NCBI GenBank assembly: GCA_038210135.1
Contig: JBBQWZ010000019.1
Span: 1-64,000, forward strand
Direction: 5' to 3'
Length of the DNA: 64,000 nt
From: JBBQWZ01 sp038210135
Lineage (GTDB): Bacteria; Acidobacteriota; Terriglobia; Bryobacterales; Bryobacteraceae
Under the pieces are notes generated by a model. The model saw nothing but the letters and a program-made list of their open reading frames with translations, was not told the origin of the DNA and did no database searches. A program made the translations under genes and the position numbers. Positions 33,667 to 42,545 of this stretch are shown piece by piece; the first letter of the stretch is position 1; each line of letters starts with the position of its first letter.

Positions 33667-36600
33667 TTACTTTCCGCCGCCCGCCATGGCCAATTCGAGC
33701 GGAGCCTGTTCCGGCATCGGATCAAACTTCACCGACACCAGCTTCGAGACGCCCGGCTCCTGCATGGTGACTCCGTAGAGCGCCTGCGCGGATTCCATGG
33801 TCCGCTTAGCGTGCGTGATGATGATGAATTGCGTCTGCGCCGACATCTCTTTGAGCAGGCGCGTCAGCCGGATGATGTTCGGCTCGTCGAGCGGCGCGTC
33901 CACCTCATCCAAAATGCAGAACGGGCTGGGCTGATAGCGGAAGATGGCCATCAGCAGCGACATGGCGGTCAGCGACTTCTCGCCGCCTGAAAGCAGCAGG
34001 ATGTTCTGCAGCTTTTTGCCGGGGGGCGAAGCCACGATGTCGATGCCGGAGTCGCCGACGTTGTTCTCGTCGGTCAGCCGCATCTCGGCCGCACCGCCGC
34101 CGAACAGCGTGCGGAACATCTCTTTGAAGTTCTCGTTAATCGCGTGGAAGGCTTCGGTGAAGCGGCGCCGCGATTCGACGTCGATCTCCTGAATGGCCTT
34201 CTCGGTGTCGCGGATCGAATCCAGCAAATCCTGACGCTGGGTGTTGAGGAACTCATAGCGGAGCGAGGCTTCCTGGAATTCCTCAAGCGCTTGCGGATTC
34301 ACCGGACCGAGGTTCTCGATCTTCTGGCGAACCTCCATGTACTTGGCTTCGGCCTCGGCGAGGTCGGCTTCGTCGAGGACGATGGCGGATTCCGCGGCGC
34401 CTTCTTCCAGTTCAGCCGGCGCACCGAACACCGCGAGCATCACTTCTTCGATACCGGCGCTCAGTTCCTTGCGCGAAGTCTCGTCAAGGTACTTGAGGTC
34501 GGATTGGCGGCGGACCAGATCCACTTCGAGCTGGCTCCGCTTTTCCTGCGCGCTCTGCACTTCGTTGCGCAGGGCGCGAAGGGATTCGTCGAGACCGGCG
34601 AGCAGCAGGCGCTCTTCCGCTTCCCTGCCCGCGATGCTGCGGACGGAGCCGTCGATGGCGAGAATCTCTTCAGCTAGCGAGACCGCGCGCTGGTCGAGCT
34701 CGACGTTGTCGGTCAACAGGCGGGCGCGCTCGACGCCGATGCGTTCGAGTTCATGCGCGAGGAACGCCTTGCGCTGGATCAGGTCCTTGATCTGCTGATC
34801 GAGGCGGGCTTCGACATTGCGCTCGCTGCGGCGGCGCTCATCGAGTCCAGCGAGTTCGGCACGGACGGTCGCGTGTTCTTCAGAAACGCGGTGCGCGTTG
34901 GTCTGTTCGCCCTCAAAGCTCGACCGGATTTCTTCCAGGCTCTTTTCCTGGTCGAAGCGGGCCTGTTCCTTTTCGGCAACGGCGGCAAGCGAGCCTTCCC
35001 GCTGCTGGCGGAGCCGTTCTTCTTCACGAGCCAGCCGGTCCAGTTCAAGGCGGGCAACCGAAAGCCGCTGTCCAGCGCGGGCGTACTCTTCGGCCAGCTT
35101 ACGCTGCTCGTGATCGAGCGCGAGGACATCTTTCTCTTCGGCCTGCAAACGCGAGCGGAGAATCTCGAGTTCTTCGGACATCTGGGCGGTCTCGCGCTCC
35201 AGGGTTTCGAGCGCCGAAGTGGATTCGTCCACTTCGAGCTGCTTGGCGGAAACCTGGGTGGTCAGCTCGCGCAGTTCGCGCTTGAGCGCGAGAGGTCCAC
35301 CGCCGGTCTTCTTGCCGCCCGAAACGGCATGGCCGTGGTAGCTGATTCCGTCCGGCAGCAGGAAATAGCAATCCGGGTTCGCGATCGCGAGACGCTGGGC
35401 TGAAGCCTTATCGTTTGCGATGTAGCAGCGCGAGAGGCGAGGAATCAGGCCAGCCGGTGCGTGGGTAAGTCCATTGGTCAGGCGCAGGACGTCGCTGAGG
35501 CGCGCGACGATGCCTTCGTCCACGATGCCGGCTTGGTCTGCACTCGGATCGTGGCTTTCGGGATGGACCAGAAAGGTCGCCCGGCCGTCCATGTCGCCGC
35601 GCATCAAAGCTACGCCTTGGTCGGCTTCATTCCAGTCTTTTACGACGACATATTCAAGTTCTTCGTGAAGAAACTCTTCGGTCGCCTTTTCGAAGGCGGA
35701 ATTCGTCACTTCGACGAAATCCGCGAGTACACCGGCGGGCTTGAAGTTCGCGATTTGGCCGTGTTCGATGGCGGTAAAAAGGCGCTTTACACTTTCCGTC
35801 GTATACGCCCGGTGCGAAAGGATTTCTTCGAGCGAATCCTTGCGCGCTTTGTGTCTTGAAAATTCGGCGCGAAGGACCTCGAGGCTGCGGCGGGATTCGC
35901 CGATCAGCGAGCGGCGTACGGTCAATTCCTCACTGACTTCGCGGCGCCGGTCTGCCAGGGATTGCAAATCAAGCTGACGGGCGGAAAGGCGATCCGACAT
36001 CTCCGTCTTCGCGGAATCGAGCCGGATGATGTCGTTTTCAGCCTGCTCTTCGTCGCGACGGAGACGCTGCGTATCGCGATCAATCGACCCTAGATGGGTA
36101 TCCACCTGTGCAAGCTGATTCTTTAACTGTGACGCTTCACCTAATAGACGCAGAACACCCTGACGGCTCTGCTCCATAGCGCGTTCGCGGTCGCGAAGGG
36201 CGGCTTGCAGCTGGTCGCGCTCAGCGCTTTTCTCGGCCAGGCGTTGACGGGCGGTTTCGGCGTCCTGATCCAGCACTTCGATAGCGGCGCGATGCGATTC
36301 GAGCTGCGCGGTGCCTTCGGTGGCACGGCGATCCAGATCCTGCGTCTCGGACTCGCCAGTTCCCAGGCGCTGTTCGATTCCGCCAATCTGTTTGGCCTGG
36401 AGTTCCAGGCGTCCGCGAGTCCGTTCGGCGTCGAGTTGCTTGTCCGCCAGATGTTGCCGGGCTTGGGTCAGCTCGGCTTCCGTCCGATAAGCGCGTTCCT
36501 GGAGGGCGATCTGCTCGGCTTCTTTGTGAGAGACACTAAGCGCAAGTTCCTGATGCTCTTGCACCGCATTCTTCAGGTCTTCAGTAAGCTTTTCGGCGTC

Positions 36601-37527
36601 CTTGCGAAGAACCTGGTAACGGCCAGCAAGCGAGGTCTTGAGGTGCCCGGTCATCTCTTCGCGCAGTTCCTCATAGCGCTTCGCCTTGGCGGCCTGGCGC
36701 TTGAGGGAGTTCACGTTACGAGACACTTCTTCGAGGATGTCGAAGACGCGGGTCAGATTCTGGCGCGCGCCTTCTAGCTTGGCTTCGGCCAGGCGTTTTT
36801 TGGTTTTGAACTTGGTAATTCCGGCGGCTTCTTCAATGATGGCGCGGCGGTCGGCGGGCTTGTTCGAAAGGATCTGGCCGATACGGCCCTGTTCGATGAT
36901 GGCGTAGGATTCCGGTCCAAGGCCGGTGCCCATAAACAGGTCCTGGATGTCGCGCAAGCGGGCAGCCTTGCCGTTGATCAGGTATTCACTTTCGCCCGAA
37001 CGGAACAGGCGGCGCGTAATCGTGATCTCTTCCGGCTTGGCAGGAGCGTGGCCGTTGGCATGTCCGTTGGCGTGGCCATTTGTATGACCATTGGCGTGAC
37101 CATTTGCCGGTGGTCCGACTGGCCCGGAACTTTGCACAGCGGTGGCGGCTGCGCCGTCGCCGGGAAGAGCCTGGACCGGAACGCTTTCGCCGGATTCGGC
37201 GATCGGCGGTTCGGCGGGAGTCTCTGCAACAATATGCTGCTTGGGAAACTTGTCCGTATGCGGGTCGATCAAGGTGATCGTCACGGAAGCCATGCCGAGG
37301 GGTTTGCGGTCGCGGGTGCCGGCGAAGATGACGTCTTCCATACGAGCGCCGCGAAGGCTCTTGGCGGACTGCTCGCCAAGCACCCAACTGATGGCATCCG
37401 AGAGGTTGGATTTTCCACAGCCGTTCGGGCCGACGACGGCGGCCACGCCCGAGCCATGGAACCGCATCTCCGACCGGTCGAAGAACGACTTGAATCCGTG
37501 GATTTCTACGCGCTTGAGCTTCAGCAA
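33667..37527 (-). CDS. smc: Chromosome segregation protein SMC
   Basis: The condensin ATPase that loops and compacts the chromosome, 1286 residues. Walker A GPNGCGKS is at 33-40; the C-terminal signature motif LLSGGEKSLTAMS and Walker B FCILDEVDAPLD are near the end. Long coiled coils flank a hinge around residues 520-650. The N-terminal head contains an insertion of about 75 residues (about 90-166) rich in Pro, Glu, Ser, Val and Ala, ending in a run of NGHA/NGHT units at 142-160. The head is otherwise canonical. The start at 37527 gives MLKLKRVEIHGFKSF, the normal SMC N-terminus. No scpA or scpB is adjacent. Confidence 0.95.
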   Translation of the reverse strand: MLKLKRVEIHGFKSFFDRSEMRFHGSGVAAVVGPNGCGKSNLSDAISWVLGEQSAKSLRGARMEDVIFAGTRDRKPLGMASVTITLIDPHTDKFPKQHIVAETPAEPPIAESGESVPVQALPGDGAAATAVQSSGPVGPPANGHANGHTNGHANGHANGHAPAKPEEITITRRLFRSGESEYLINGKAARLRDIQDLFMGTGLGPESYAIIEQGRIGQILSNKPADRRAIIEEAAGITKFKTKKRLAEAKLEGARQNLTRVFDILEEVSRNVNSLKRQAAKAKRYEELREEMTGHLKTSLAGRYQVLRKDAEKLTEDLKNAVQEHQELALSVSHKEAEQIALQERAYRTEAELTQARQHLADKQLDAERTRGRLELQAKQIGGIEQRLGTGESETQDLDRRATEGTAQLESHRAAIEVLDQDAETARQRLAEKSAERDQLQAALRDRERAMEQSRQGVLRLLGEASQLKNQLAQVDTHLGSIDRDTQRLRRDEEQAENDIIRLDSAKTEMSDRLSARQLDLQSLADRRREVSEELTVRRSLIGESRRSLEVLRAEFSRHKARKDSLEEILSHRAYTTESVKRLFTAIEHGQIANFKPAGVLADFVEVTNSAFEKATEEFLHEELEYVVVKDWNEADQGVALMRGDMDGRATFLVHPESHDPSADQAGIVDEGIVARLSDVLRLTNGLTHAPAGLIPRLSRCYIANDKASAQRLAIANPDCYFLLPDGISYHGHAVSGGKKTGGGPLALKRELRELTTQVSAKQLEVDESTSALETLERETAQMSEELEILRSRLQAEEKDVLALDHEQRKLAEEYARAGQRLSVARLELDRLAREEERLRQQREGSLAAVAEKEQARFDQEKSLEEIRSSFEGEQTNAHRVSEEHATVRAELAGLDERRRSERNVEARLDQQIKDLIQRKAFLAHELERIGVERARLLTDNVELDQRAVSLAEEILAIDGSVRSIAGREAEERLLLAGLDESLRALRNEVQSAQEKRSQLEVDLVRRQSDLKYLDETSRKELSAGIEEVMLAVFGAPAELEEGAAESAIVLDEADLAEAEAKYMEVRQKIENLGPVNPQALEEFQEASLRYEFLNTQRQDLLDSIRDTEKAIQEIDVESRRRFTEAFHAINENFKEMFRTLFGGGAAEMRLTDENNVGDSGIDIVASPPGKKLQNILLLSGGEKSLTAMSLLMAIFRYQPSPFCILDEVDAPLDEPNIIRLTRLLKEMSAQTQFIIITHAKRTMESAQALYGVTMQEPGVSKLVSVKFDPMPEQAPLELAMAGGGK
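37048..37104 (-). repeat. 12-bp tandem repeat coding Asn-Gly-His-Ala in smc
   Basis: About five 12-bp units, imperfect, encode residues 142-160 of SMC as NGHANGHTNGHANGHANGH. Variation is mostly at third codon positions, so the peptide pattern is better kept than the DNA. Confidence 0.85.
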
Positions 37528-37740
37528 CGAGGGAACCCCTTCCTTGAGTGTAACTCTGGTCTAACCGTCGCGCTTCTTGCCCCATGTGGGACTTCGGTAC
37601 GATCGGCTGAGGCGGGCCAGACTATGAACTTTTCCGGACTGCTATTCTTTACAATTGGCCCGGACGCTTGGCCGCCCCATCTCGGGGGTGTCCTCATACT
37701 AAATGGTCCGCTTCGAAAAGTAAAGCGTGCTGACCACCGA

Positions 37741-37772
37741 ATATGGGTGGCTAAATTAGAAACCGCCCATAT
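37741..37772. promoter_or_regulatory. Inverted repeat in the smc-glmM divergent gap
   Basis: ATATGGGTGG (37741-37750) and CCGCCCATAT (37763-37772) form a 10-bp stem with one G-T position and a 12-nt AT-rich loop. TAGTAT lies just right at about 37774. This is the only clear structure in the 353-bp gene-free gap 37528-37880; either a protein-binding site or an RNA hairpin is possible. Confidence 0.4.
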
Positions 37773-37880
37773 GTAGTATAGCATCTGCAATCGTACCTTT
37801 CGCATCTGCCCCAGACGCGCCAAACGCCGCCTGAGACCTTAGTTTCCACGTGGAACAGATTGATTGCGGAGTAGTTATGA

Positions 37881-39380
37881 ATGAGCCTTGGCAACGGCAC
37901 GAAAGAGTTGGCTTCGTTTCGCAATTTATGGCTGCTGGCGCATCCGCACCAACCCGTCGATAATGGACCAGGGGGAGAGTGCAAACCTTTGGCAGCGAGC
38001 AAATTGCGGGAGCTGTTTGGGACCGACGGAATCCGGGGCGTCGCTGGAGAACCGCCTCTGGACGCGCAGACCACCTGGGCGGTGGGTGCGGCGTTGGGCG
38101 CTTGGATTTCGACGGCGCATCTCGATCCCGAGGTGATCCTCGGCGTCGATACGCGGGAATCGGGTCCGTGGATCGCGGAAAGCGTGGCTGGAGGGCTGGC
38201 CAGCAAAGGCGTTCGCGCACGGTACGCGGGTATCGTTACGACTCCCGGAGTTGCTTACCTGGCGCGAACCGGTCCGTTCGCCGCCGGCGTGATGATTTCT
38301 GCTTCGCACAATCCTTATAGAGACAACGGCATTAAAGTGTTGGACCATTCCGGCTTCAAGCTGCCGGATTCAGTGGAGCATTCGATCGAGCAGGAGATCT
38401 TCGGGGTGCTGGATCGGATGTCGGCAGCCGGAACGCCGCCTGCGCCGGTTCCTTTGTCGGCTGACGAAGGCTTGGACAAGCAGTATATGTCGTACCTGGC
38501 GTCTACTTGCGCGGAGGCGAGCGCGCCGCTTTCACTCGCCGGATTGCGTTTGGTCGTCGATGCCGGGAATGGGGCCGCGTCCTACCTCGCGCCGGAACTG
38601 TTTGAAAGCTTTGGCGCGCAGGTCGAGCGCATGGGTTGCACCCCGGACGGTCGAAACATCAATCTGAATTGCGGCTCTCTTCATCTGGAAGCACTGCGCG
38701 AACGGGTTCTGGCTACCAAGGCGGATCTGGGTGTCGCCTTCGACGGCGACGCGGACCGGGCGTTATTCGTCTCGCATACGGGACGCATGGTGGATGGCGA
38801 CGCGGTGATGTTGATTACCGGCACGGCGCTCCACGAACGGGGTCTGCTGACCGAGGCCGACGGGAAGCCGGCGGTGATTGCGACCGTGATGTCGAACTTA
38901 GGGCTCGAAGTCGCGCTGCGGAATCGCGGCATCGGCATGGTGCGGACGCAGGTCGGCGATAAGTACGTGCTGGAGGAGATGGTCCGGCGTGGAGCCAAGT
39001 TGGGTGGAGAGCAGTCCGGCCACATCATCTTTAGAGATTTCGCGACGACCGGCGACGGGATGCTGACGGCGTTACGGGTTTTTGAAGTGATGCAGCGGTC
39101 CGGCGTATCGCTCGAACACCTGGCGTCGGGGCTCGAAGTGTATCCGCAAAGGCTGGTGAATGTGCGGGTCAAGGAGCGAAAGCCGCTGGAGCAGATGCCG
39201 GCCGTGATGGCTTCGATCCGCGAGGCGGATGCGGTGTTCGCGGGCCTGGGGCGCGTTCTGGTCCGCTATTCCGGCACCGAGACGTTGTGCCGGGTGATGG
39301 TCGAAGGCCGGGAGCACGAGCAGGTAGAATCGTGGGCGCAGAAGATCGCCGGCGTGATTCGTCAGGAAATTGGAGAATAG
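37881..39380 (+). CDS. glmM: Phosphoglucosamine mutase
   Basis: Converts glucosamine 6-phosphate to glucosamine 1-phosphate for UDP-GlcNAc and cell-wall synthesis. The phosphoserine is Ser142 in ISASHNPYRDNG. The metal site is AFDGDADRALF. The sugar loop GEQSGHI and phosphate-binding RYSGTE are present. The usual GlmM start corresponds to KLRELFGTDGIRG, so about 40 residues at the N-terminus are extra if ATG 37881 is used. TTG 37989, with GGGGGAGAG 9 nt upstream, is a good alternative start. Domains after this point are normal in length. A DUF1080 gene follows 4 nt later, suggesting an operon. Confidence 0.92.
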   Translation: MSLGNGTKELASFRNLWLLAHPHQPVDNGPGGECKPLAASKLRELFGTDGIRGVAGEPPLDAQTTWAVGAALGAWISTAHLDPEVILGVDTRESGPWIAESVAGGLASKGVRARYAGIVTTPGVAYLARTGPFAAGVMISASHNPYRDNGIKVLDHSGFKLPDSVEHSIEQEIFGVLDRMSAAGTPPAPVPLSADEGLDKQYMSYLASTCAEASAPLSLAGLRLVVDAGNGAASYLAPELFESFGAQVERMGCTPDGRNINLNCGSLHLEALRERVLATKADLGVAFDGDADRALFVSHTGRMVDGDAVMLITGTALHERGLLTEADGKPAVIATVMSNLGLEVALRNRGIGMVRTQVGDKYVLEEMVRRGAKLGGEQSGHIIFRDFATTGDGMLTALRVFEVMQRSGVSLEHLASGLEVYPQRLVNVRVKERKPLEQMPAVMASIREADAVFAGLGRVLVRYSGTETLCRVMVEGREHEQVESWAQKIAGVIRQEIGE

Positions 39381-39384
39381 AGCA

Positions 39385-40011
39385 ATGAAATCTGTAGCCG
39401 TGTTTTTGATATTGGCAGGCGCGGCACTCGCGCAGAAGCCCAAGCTGCCGGGCGAGGATTGGGTGTCGCTGTTCAACAGCAAAGACCTGACCGGCTGGAT
39501 CGAAATCGGCAAGGAAAAATGGACCGTCGAGGAGGGCACAATCCATGGCTTTGGCATCACCAAGGACTATGGCTATCTCAAGACGGCCAAGAACTATAAA
39601 GACTTTCACCTCACCCTTCGCTTTAAGTGCGAGGGCGACGGGAATAGCGGCGTCTTCTTCCGCTCGGAGTTTAAGCCGGGCACGGCGGATGTGACGCAGG
39701 GTCCGCAGTTTGAAATCGACTGCCGGATCGGCCAGCATACCGGTGGCGTATACGACGTGGGACGGGGTTGGATCGTCTGGCCGGCTCCGGAAAACGAGAC
39801 GGTCATCCGTCCGCAGGGTGAGTGGAACGAATACCAGTTGAAGGTCGAGGGCAACCGGTATACGTCGCGGCTGAACGGCGTGGTGATGGTGGATTTCACG
39901 GATCCCAAACCGAAGGCGGAAGACGGCGGGATCTCGCTGCAACTGCATTCAGGCGGCCAGGGAAATATGCGGTTCCGCGATCTGTGGATCCGGGATTTGT
40001 CGAAGCGCTAG
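39385..40011 (+). CDS. DUF1080 (3-keto-disaccharide hydrolase-type) secreted protein
   Basis: A 208-residue exported protein. The signal peptide is residues 1-16 (AGAALAQ). The body is a single DUF1080 concanavalin-like domain: SLFNSKDLTGW near residue 33 (the family's opening motif), VEEGTIHG, FHLTLRFKCEGDGNSGVFFRS, QFEID, and GEWNEYQLKVEGNR. Family members bind or hydrolyse 3-keto-glycosides and other sugars. The catalytic assignment cannot be confirmed here. GGAG precedes the ATG at 39385. It follows glmM closely, though a functional link to amino-sugar metabolism is only a guess. Confidence 0.85.
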   Translation: MKSVAVFLILAGAALAQKPKLPGEDWVSLFNSKDLTGWIEIGKEKWTVEEGTIHGFGITKDYGYLKTAKNYKDFHLTLRFKCEGDGNSGVFFRSEFKPGTADVTQGPQFEIDCRIGQHTGGVYDVGRGWIVWPAPENETVIRPQGEWNEYQLKVEGNRYTSRLNGVVMVDFTDPKPKAEDGGISLQLHSGGQGNMRFRDLWIRDLSKR

Positions 40012-40016
40012 GGGTA

Positions 40017-40129
40017 GCATAGGCCTCCGGCCTGTGTACAAAGATTTGAGGGCTAGAAGGCCCGAGCCTAACTTGTGCAGAAGCCGGAGGCCTATCCCAC
40101 TTCGAGACCCAGGCCGGAGGCCTAGGCTA
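40017..40129 (+). repeat. Family A hairpin repeats (three copies, mixed orientation)
   Basis: Copies at 40017-40037 (+), about 40077-40097 (-) and about 40108-40129 (-), with GGCC/GGCC arms and some substitutions. They fill the gap between the DUF1080 gene and the deacetylase-like gene. Confidence 0.75.
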
Positions 40130-40137
40130 CTGACTCT

Positions 40138-41028
40138 GTGAAGCGCATCTTTTACTGTGACCAGCACGTAATCCCGCTACCCGCGGGACATCGCTTTCCG
40201 GTGCGGAAATACCGGATGATTCGCGATTTGCTGACGCCGGACGGCTTGTTCGATTTTGAAGAGGCTCCGTTGGCGGATCCGCGTGTCATCGCAGCGGCGC
40301 ATGATCCGGCCTACGTCGAGGCGTTCCTCGATGGGACGCTGTCGGCGGCAGCGATTCGGAGGATCGGCTTCCCTTGGTCAGAGGGTCTGGTGCGGAGGAC
40401 CTTGGCATCGGTCGGCAGCACGCTCGCCGCTACGGAGGAAGCGTTCCAAACCGGTTGGGGCGGCACGCTCGCCGGGGGCACGCATCATGCGTTCTACGCG
40501 GAAGGCTCCGGCTATTGCGTGTTCAACGACTTCGCGATTTCGATTGCGGATCTGCGATCGAGGGCACGAATTCAGCGGGCGGCGATCATCGATCTCGACG
40601 TCCATCAAGGCGACGGTACGGCGCAGATGTTCGATGGTGACGGGCACGTATTCACTTTCTCGATGCATGGCGCGAAGAACTTCCCCTTCCGGAAACAGCG
40701 CAGCCGGTTGGACGTCGAACTCGCCGACGGCATGGGCGACGACGAATACATCGAGGCGCTGGGGCAGCATCTGCCGAAGGTCTTCGAGTTTGGTCCGGAC
40801 GTGGTATTTTTCCAATCTGGCGTCGATGCCTTGGCGGAGGACACACTAGGGCGTCTGTCCCTGACGCATAACGGATTGCTGCGGCGCGATGAGCTGGTGT
40901 TTGCCGCTTGCAAGGAATATGGAGCTCCCCTCGTGGTCACACTCGGCGGCGGATATGCGAATCCGATCGAGCGGACGGCGGAGGCGCATGCGAACACATT
41001 CCGGTCGGCACTGGTGATTTTAGGGTAA
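40138..41028 (+). CDS. Histone-deacetylase superfamily protein
   Basis: A 296-residue zinc-dependent deacetylase-fold protein (HDAC/AcuC/APAH group). The His-His dyad is His116-His117 in GGTHHAFY. Zinc ligands are Asp154 and His156 in IDLDVHQGDGT and Asp230 in QSGVDALAEDTLGR. The tyrosine in GGGY (Tyr273) completes the active site. All catalytic residues are present, so it should be active on an acetylated amine or lysine; the natural substrate is unknown. It has a GTG start at 40138. It is not linked to acetyl-CoA genes here. Confidence 0.88.
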   Translation: MKRIFYCDQHVIPLPAGHRFPVRKYRMIRDLLTPDGLFDFEEAPLADPRVIAAAHDPAYVEAFLDGTLSAAAIRRIGFPWSEGLVRRTLASVGSTLAATEEAFQTGWGGTLAGGTHHAFYAEGSGYCVFNDFAISIADLRSRARIQRAAIIDLDVHQGDGTAQMFDGDGHVFTFSMHGAKNFPFRKQRSRLDVELADGMGDDEYIEALGQHLPKVFEFGPDVVFFQSGVDALAEDTLGRLSLTHNGLLRRDELVFAACKEYGAPLVVTLGGGYANPIERTAEAHANTFRSALVILG

Positions 41029-41200
41029 GCGTACTCTCTGCGCTTTCGCGGAACGGTGATTGAAATCGCCGACCTTGCGGTCGGGGTTATTGGACTTGCC
41101 GGTCCGTTCCCTGATCGCGGTTCGATGGCACGGGCGGCGTGGACGCATTCGTTTGCGACAAATTTCTTCGGTTTCGTGGCCGCCGATGCTAGGCTACTGC

Positions 41201-41860
41201 ATGCGACTTCCGCTTTCGTTGTTGTGGTTGAGTTGTGCCCTGATTGCTTCCGATTCGAAAGTCGTCAGCAACCCACTGCGATCGCCCGATGGGTTGGCGA
41301 GGCGCGGCGCTCCGGTCACGCCGGCCAAATTCAAGGGTCGTCATGCGCTGAAGATGGTGGACGATCAAGCCTCGAGTGAACTGGCGATCTTTAAGACGCT
41401 GGAGTTTCACAATGGCAGCCTCGAAGTGGATTTCGCCGCCGAACCCGCGGCCGGCGCTCCCGAGGGAGCGCGCGGATTTGTGGGGCTCGCGTTCCGCGTG
41501 AAAGACGACCAGCATTACGACGCATTCTACTTGCGTCCAACCAACGGGCGCGCGGACGATCAGTTGCGGCGGAATCATGCGACGCAATATGTCTCCGAGC
41601 CGGAGTTTCCGTGGCACCGGCTGCGCAAGGAGAATCCAGGCGTTTATGAATCCTATGTAGACATCGAGCCGGGCGTCTGGACACATTTCAGGTTTGTCGT
41701 GAAAGGCACCCGAGCGGAGCTCTTCGTCAACCATCGAGCGCAGCCGTGCCTGATCGTGAAGGATCTGAAGAAGGGCGACATTGAAGGTGGAGTCGCGTTG
41801 TGGATCGGACAAGGCACGGTGGCGTACTTCTCGAATTTCAAGATGACTCCGGCACCGTAG
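41201..41860 (+). CDS. Secreted LamG/DUF1080-like concanavalin-fold protein
   Basis: A 219-residue exported protein with a signal peptide (about residues 1-16, LLWLSCALIAS). The body resembles a laminin-G or DUF1080-type beta sandwich: LEFHNGSLEVDFAAEP, GFVGLAFRVKDDQHYDAFYLRPT, EPGVWTHFRFVVKGTRAELFVN, LWIGQGTVAYFSNFKMT. It probably binds carbohydrate or acts on glycosides. Start 41201 is chosen for the signal peptide; the upstream frame looks non-coding. Confidence 0.75.
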   Translation: MRLPLSLLWLSCALIASDSKVVSNPLRSPDGLARRGAPVTPAKFKGRHALKMVDDQASSELAIFKTLEFHNGSLEVDFAAEPAAGAPEGARGFVGLAFRVKDDQHYDAFYLRPTNGRADDQLRRNHATQYVSEPEFPWHRLRKENPGVYESYVDIEPGVWTHFRFVVKGTRAELFVNHRAQPCLIVKDLKKGDIEGGVALWIGQGTVAYFSNFKMTPAP

Positions 41861-41901
41861 GCCGCCGTCCGATTTCGGAGAGAATAAGTAGAGAATAAGT
41901 A

Positions 41902-42144
41902 ATGCAGCTCAAGCCGCCATTCGAACGCATCTCGATTGAGCCCGGAAAAATGGGTGGTCAGGCAAACATTCGCGGAATGAGGATCACGGTTCGAAGAGTG
42001 CTCGAGCTGTTGGCAACGTATCCTGATCGTGCGGAGTTGTTCACCGATTATCCAGACCTGGAAGAAGCGGATCTTCGACAGGCGCTTGCGTTCGCAGCCG
42101 CAACCGTCGACGGCACGATCGACCTTCATCTCGATGCCGCGTGA
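41902..42144 (+). CDS. DUF433 protein, likely antitoxin
   Basis: An 80-residue DUF433 protein, which in many genomes pairs with a DUF5615 protein. The family core PGKMGGQANIRGMRITVRRVLELLATYPD lies at about 15-43, and the second helix EEADLRQALAFAAA follows. Just upstream the 11-mer AGAGAATAAGT occurs twice in tandem. The stop TGA overlaps the start of the next gene. It probably acts as antitoxin or repressor of its partner. Confidence 0.8.
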   Translation: MQLKPPFERISIEPGKMGGQANIRGMRITVRRVLELLATYPDRAELFTDYPDLEEADLRQALAFAAATVDGTIDLHLDAA

Positions 42145-42509
42145 TGCGGCTGCTGCTCGATCAAGGTTTGCCCTTCGGTGCTGTTATCCAATTGCGATCC
42201 GCCGGCTGGGACGCCGTCCACGTTCGCGAAATTGGCATGCGGGATTCTCCGGATGCCGAGATTCTTGATTTCGCGGGTTTAGACGACCGCATTCTCATCA
42301 CGCTCGATCGAGACTTTCCCCAGATTCTTGCCTTAACCTTGGCCCGCCGACCGTCCGTCCTTTTTATCTGTCAACAGGGACTTCGAGCGGATAGCATGGC
42401 GTCTCTGATCGTTTCGATCTGTGACGAGCACGCGGACGAACTGAGTAAGGGTTGCGTCGTCAAGGTGAGCGCCAGAGGAACGCGTATCCACCCCTTACCC
42501 CTTGCCTGA
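42144..42509 (+). CDS. DUF5615 (PIN-like) protein, likely toxin
   Basis: A 121-residue DUF5615/Mut7-C-type PIN-like protein: MRLLLDQGLPFGAVIQLRSAGWDAVHV with Asp6 at the expected catalytic position, then ILITLDRDFPQIL with further acids (LDRD). It overlaps the DUF433 gene, either through TGATG (ATG 42144) or from GTG 42141. The likely role is a ribonuclease toxin, but this family is less well tested than VapC, so it may be a regulator. Confidence 0.75.
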   Translation: MRLLLDQGLPFGAVIQLRSAGWDAVHVREIGMRDSPDAEILDFAGLDDRILITLDRDFPQILALTLARRPSVLFICQQGLRADSMASLIVSICDEHADELSKGCVVKVSARGTRIHPLPLA

Positions 42510-42545
42510 CTTTTGCTTGTCATCCCGGCTCGCTACCATGGAATC

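Noticed and set aside
37048..37776. A frame running from inside smc into the intergenic gap
   Set aside because: Its first part is the complement of the Asn-Gly-His coding repeats, and there is no ribosome-binding site or domain.
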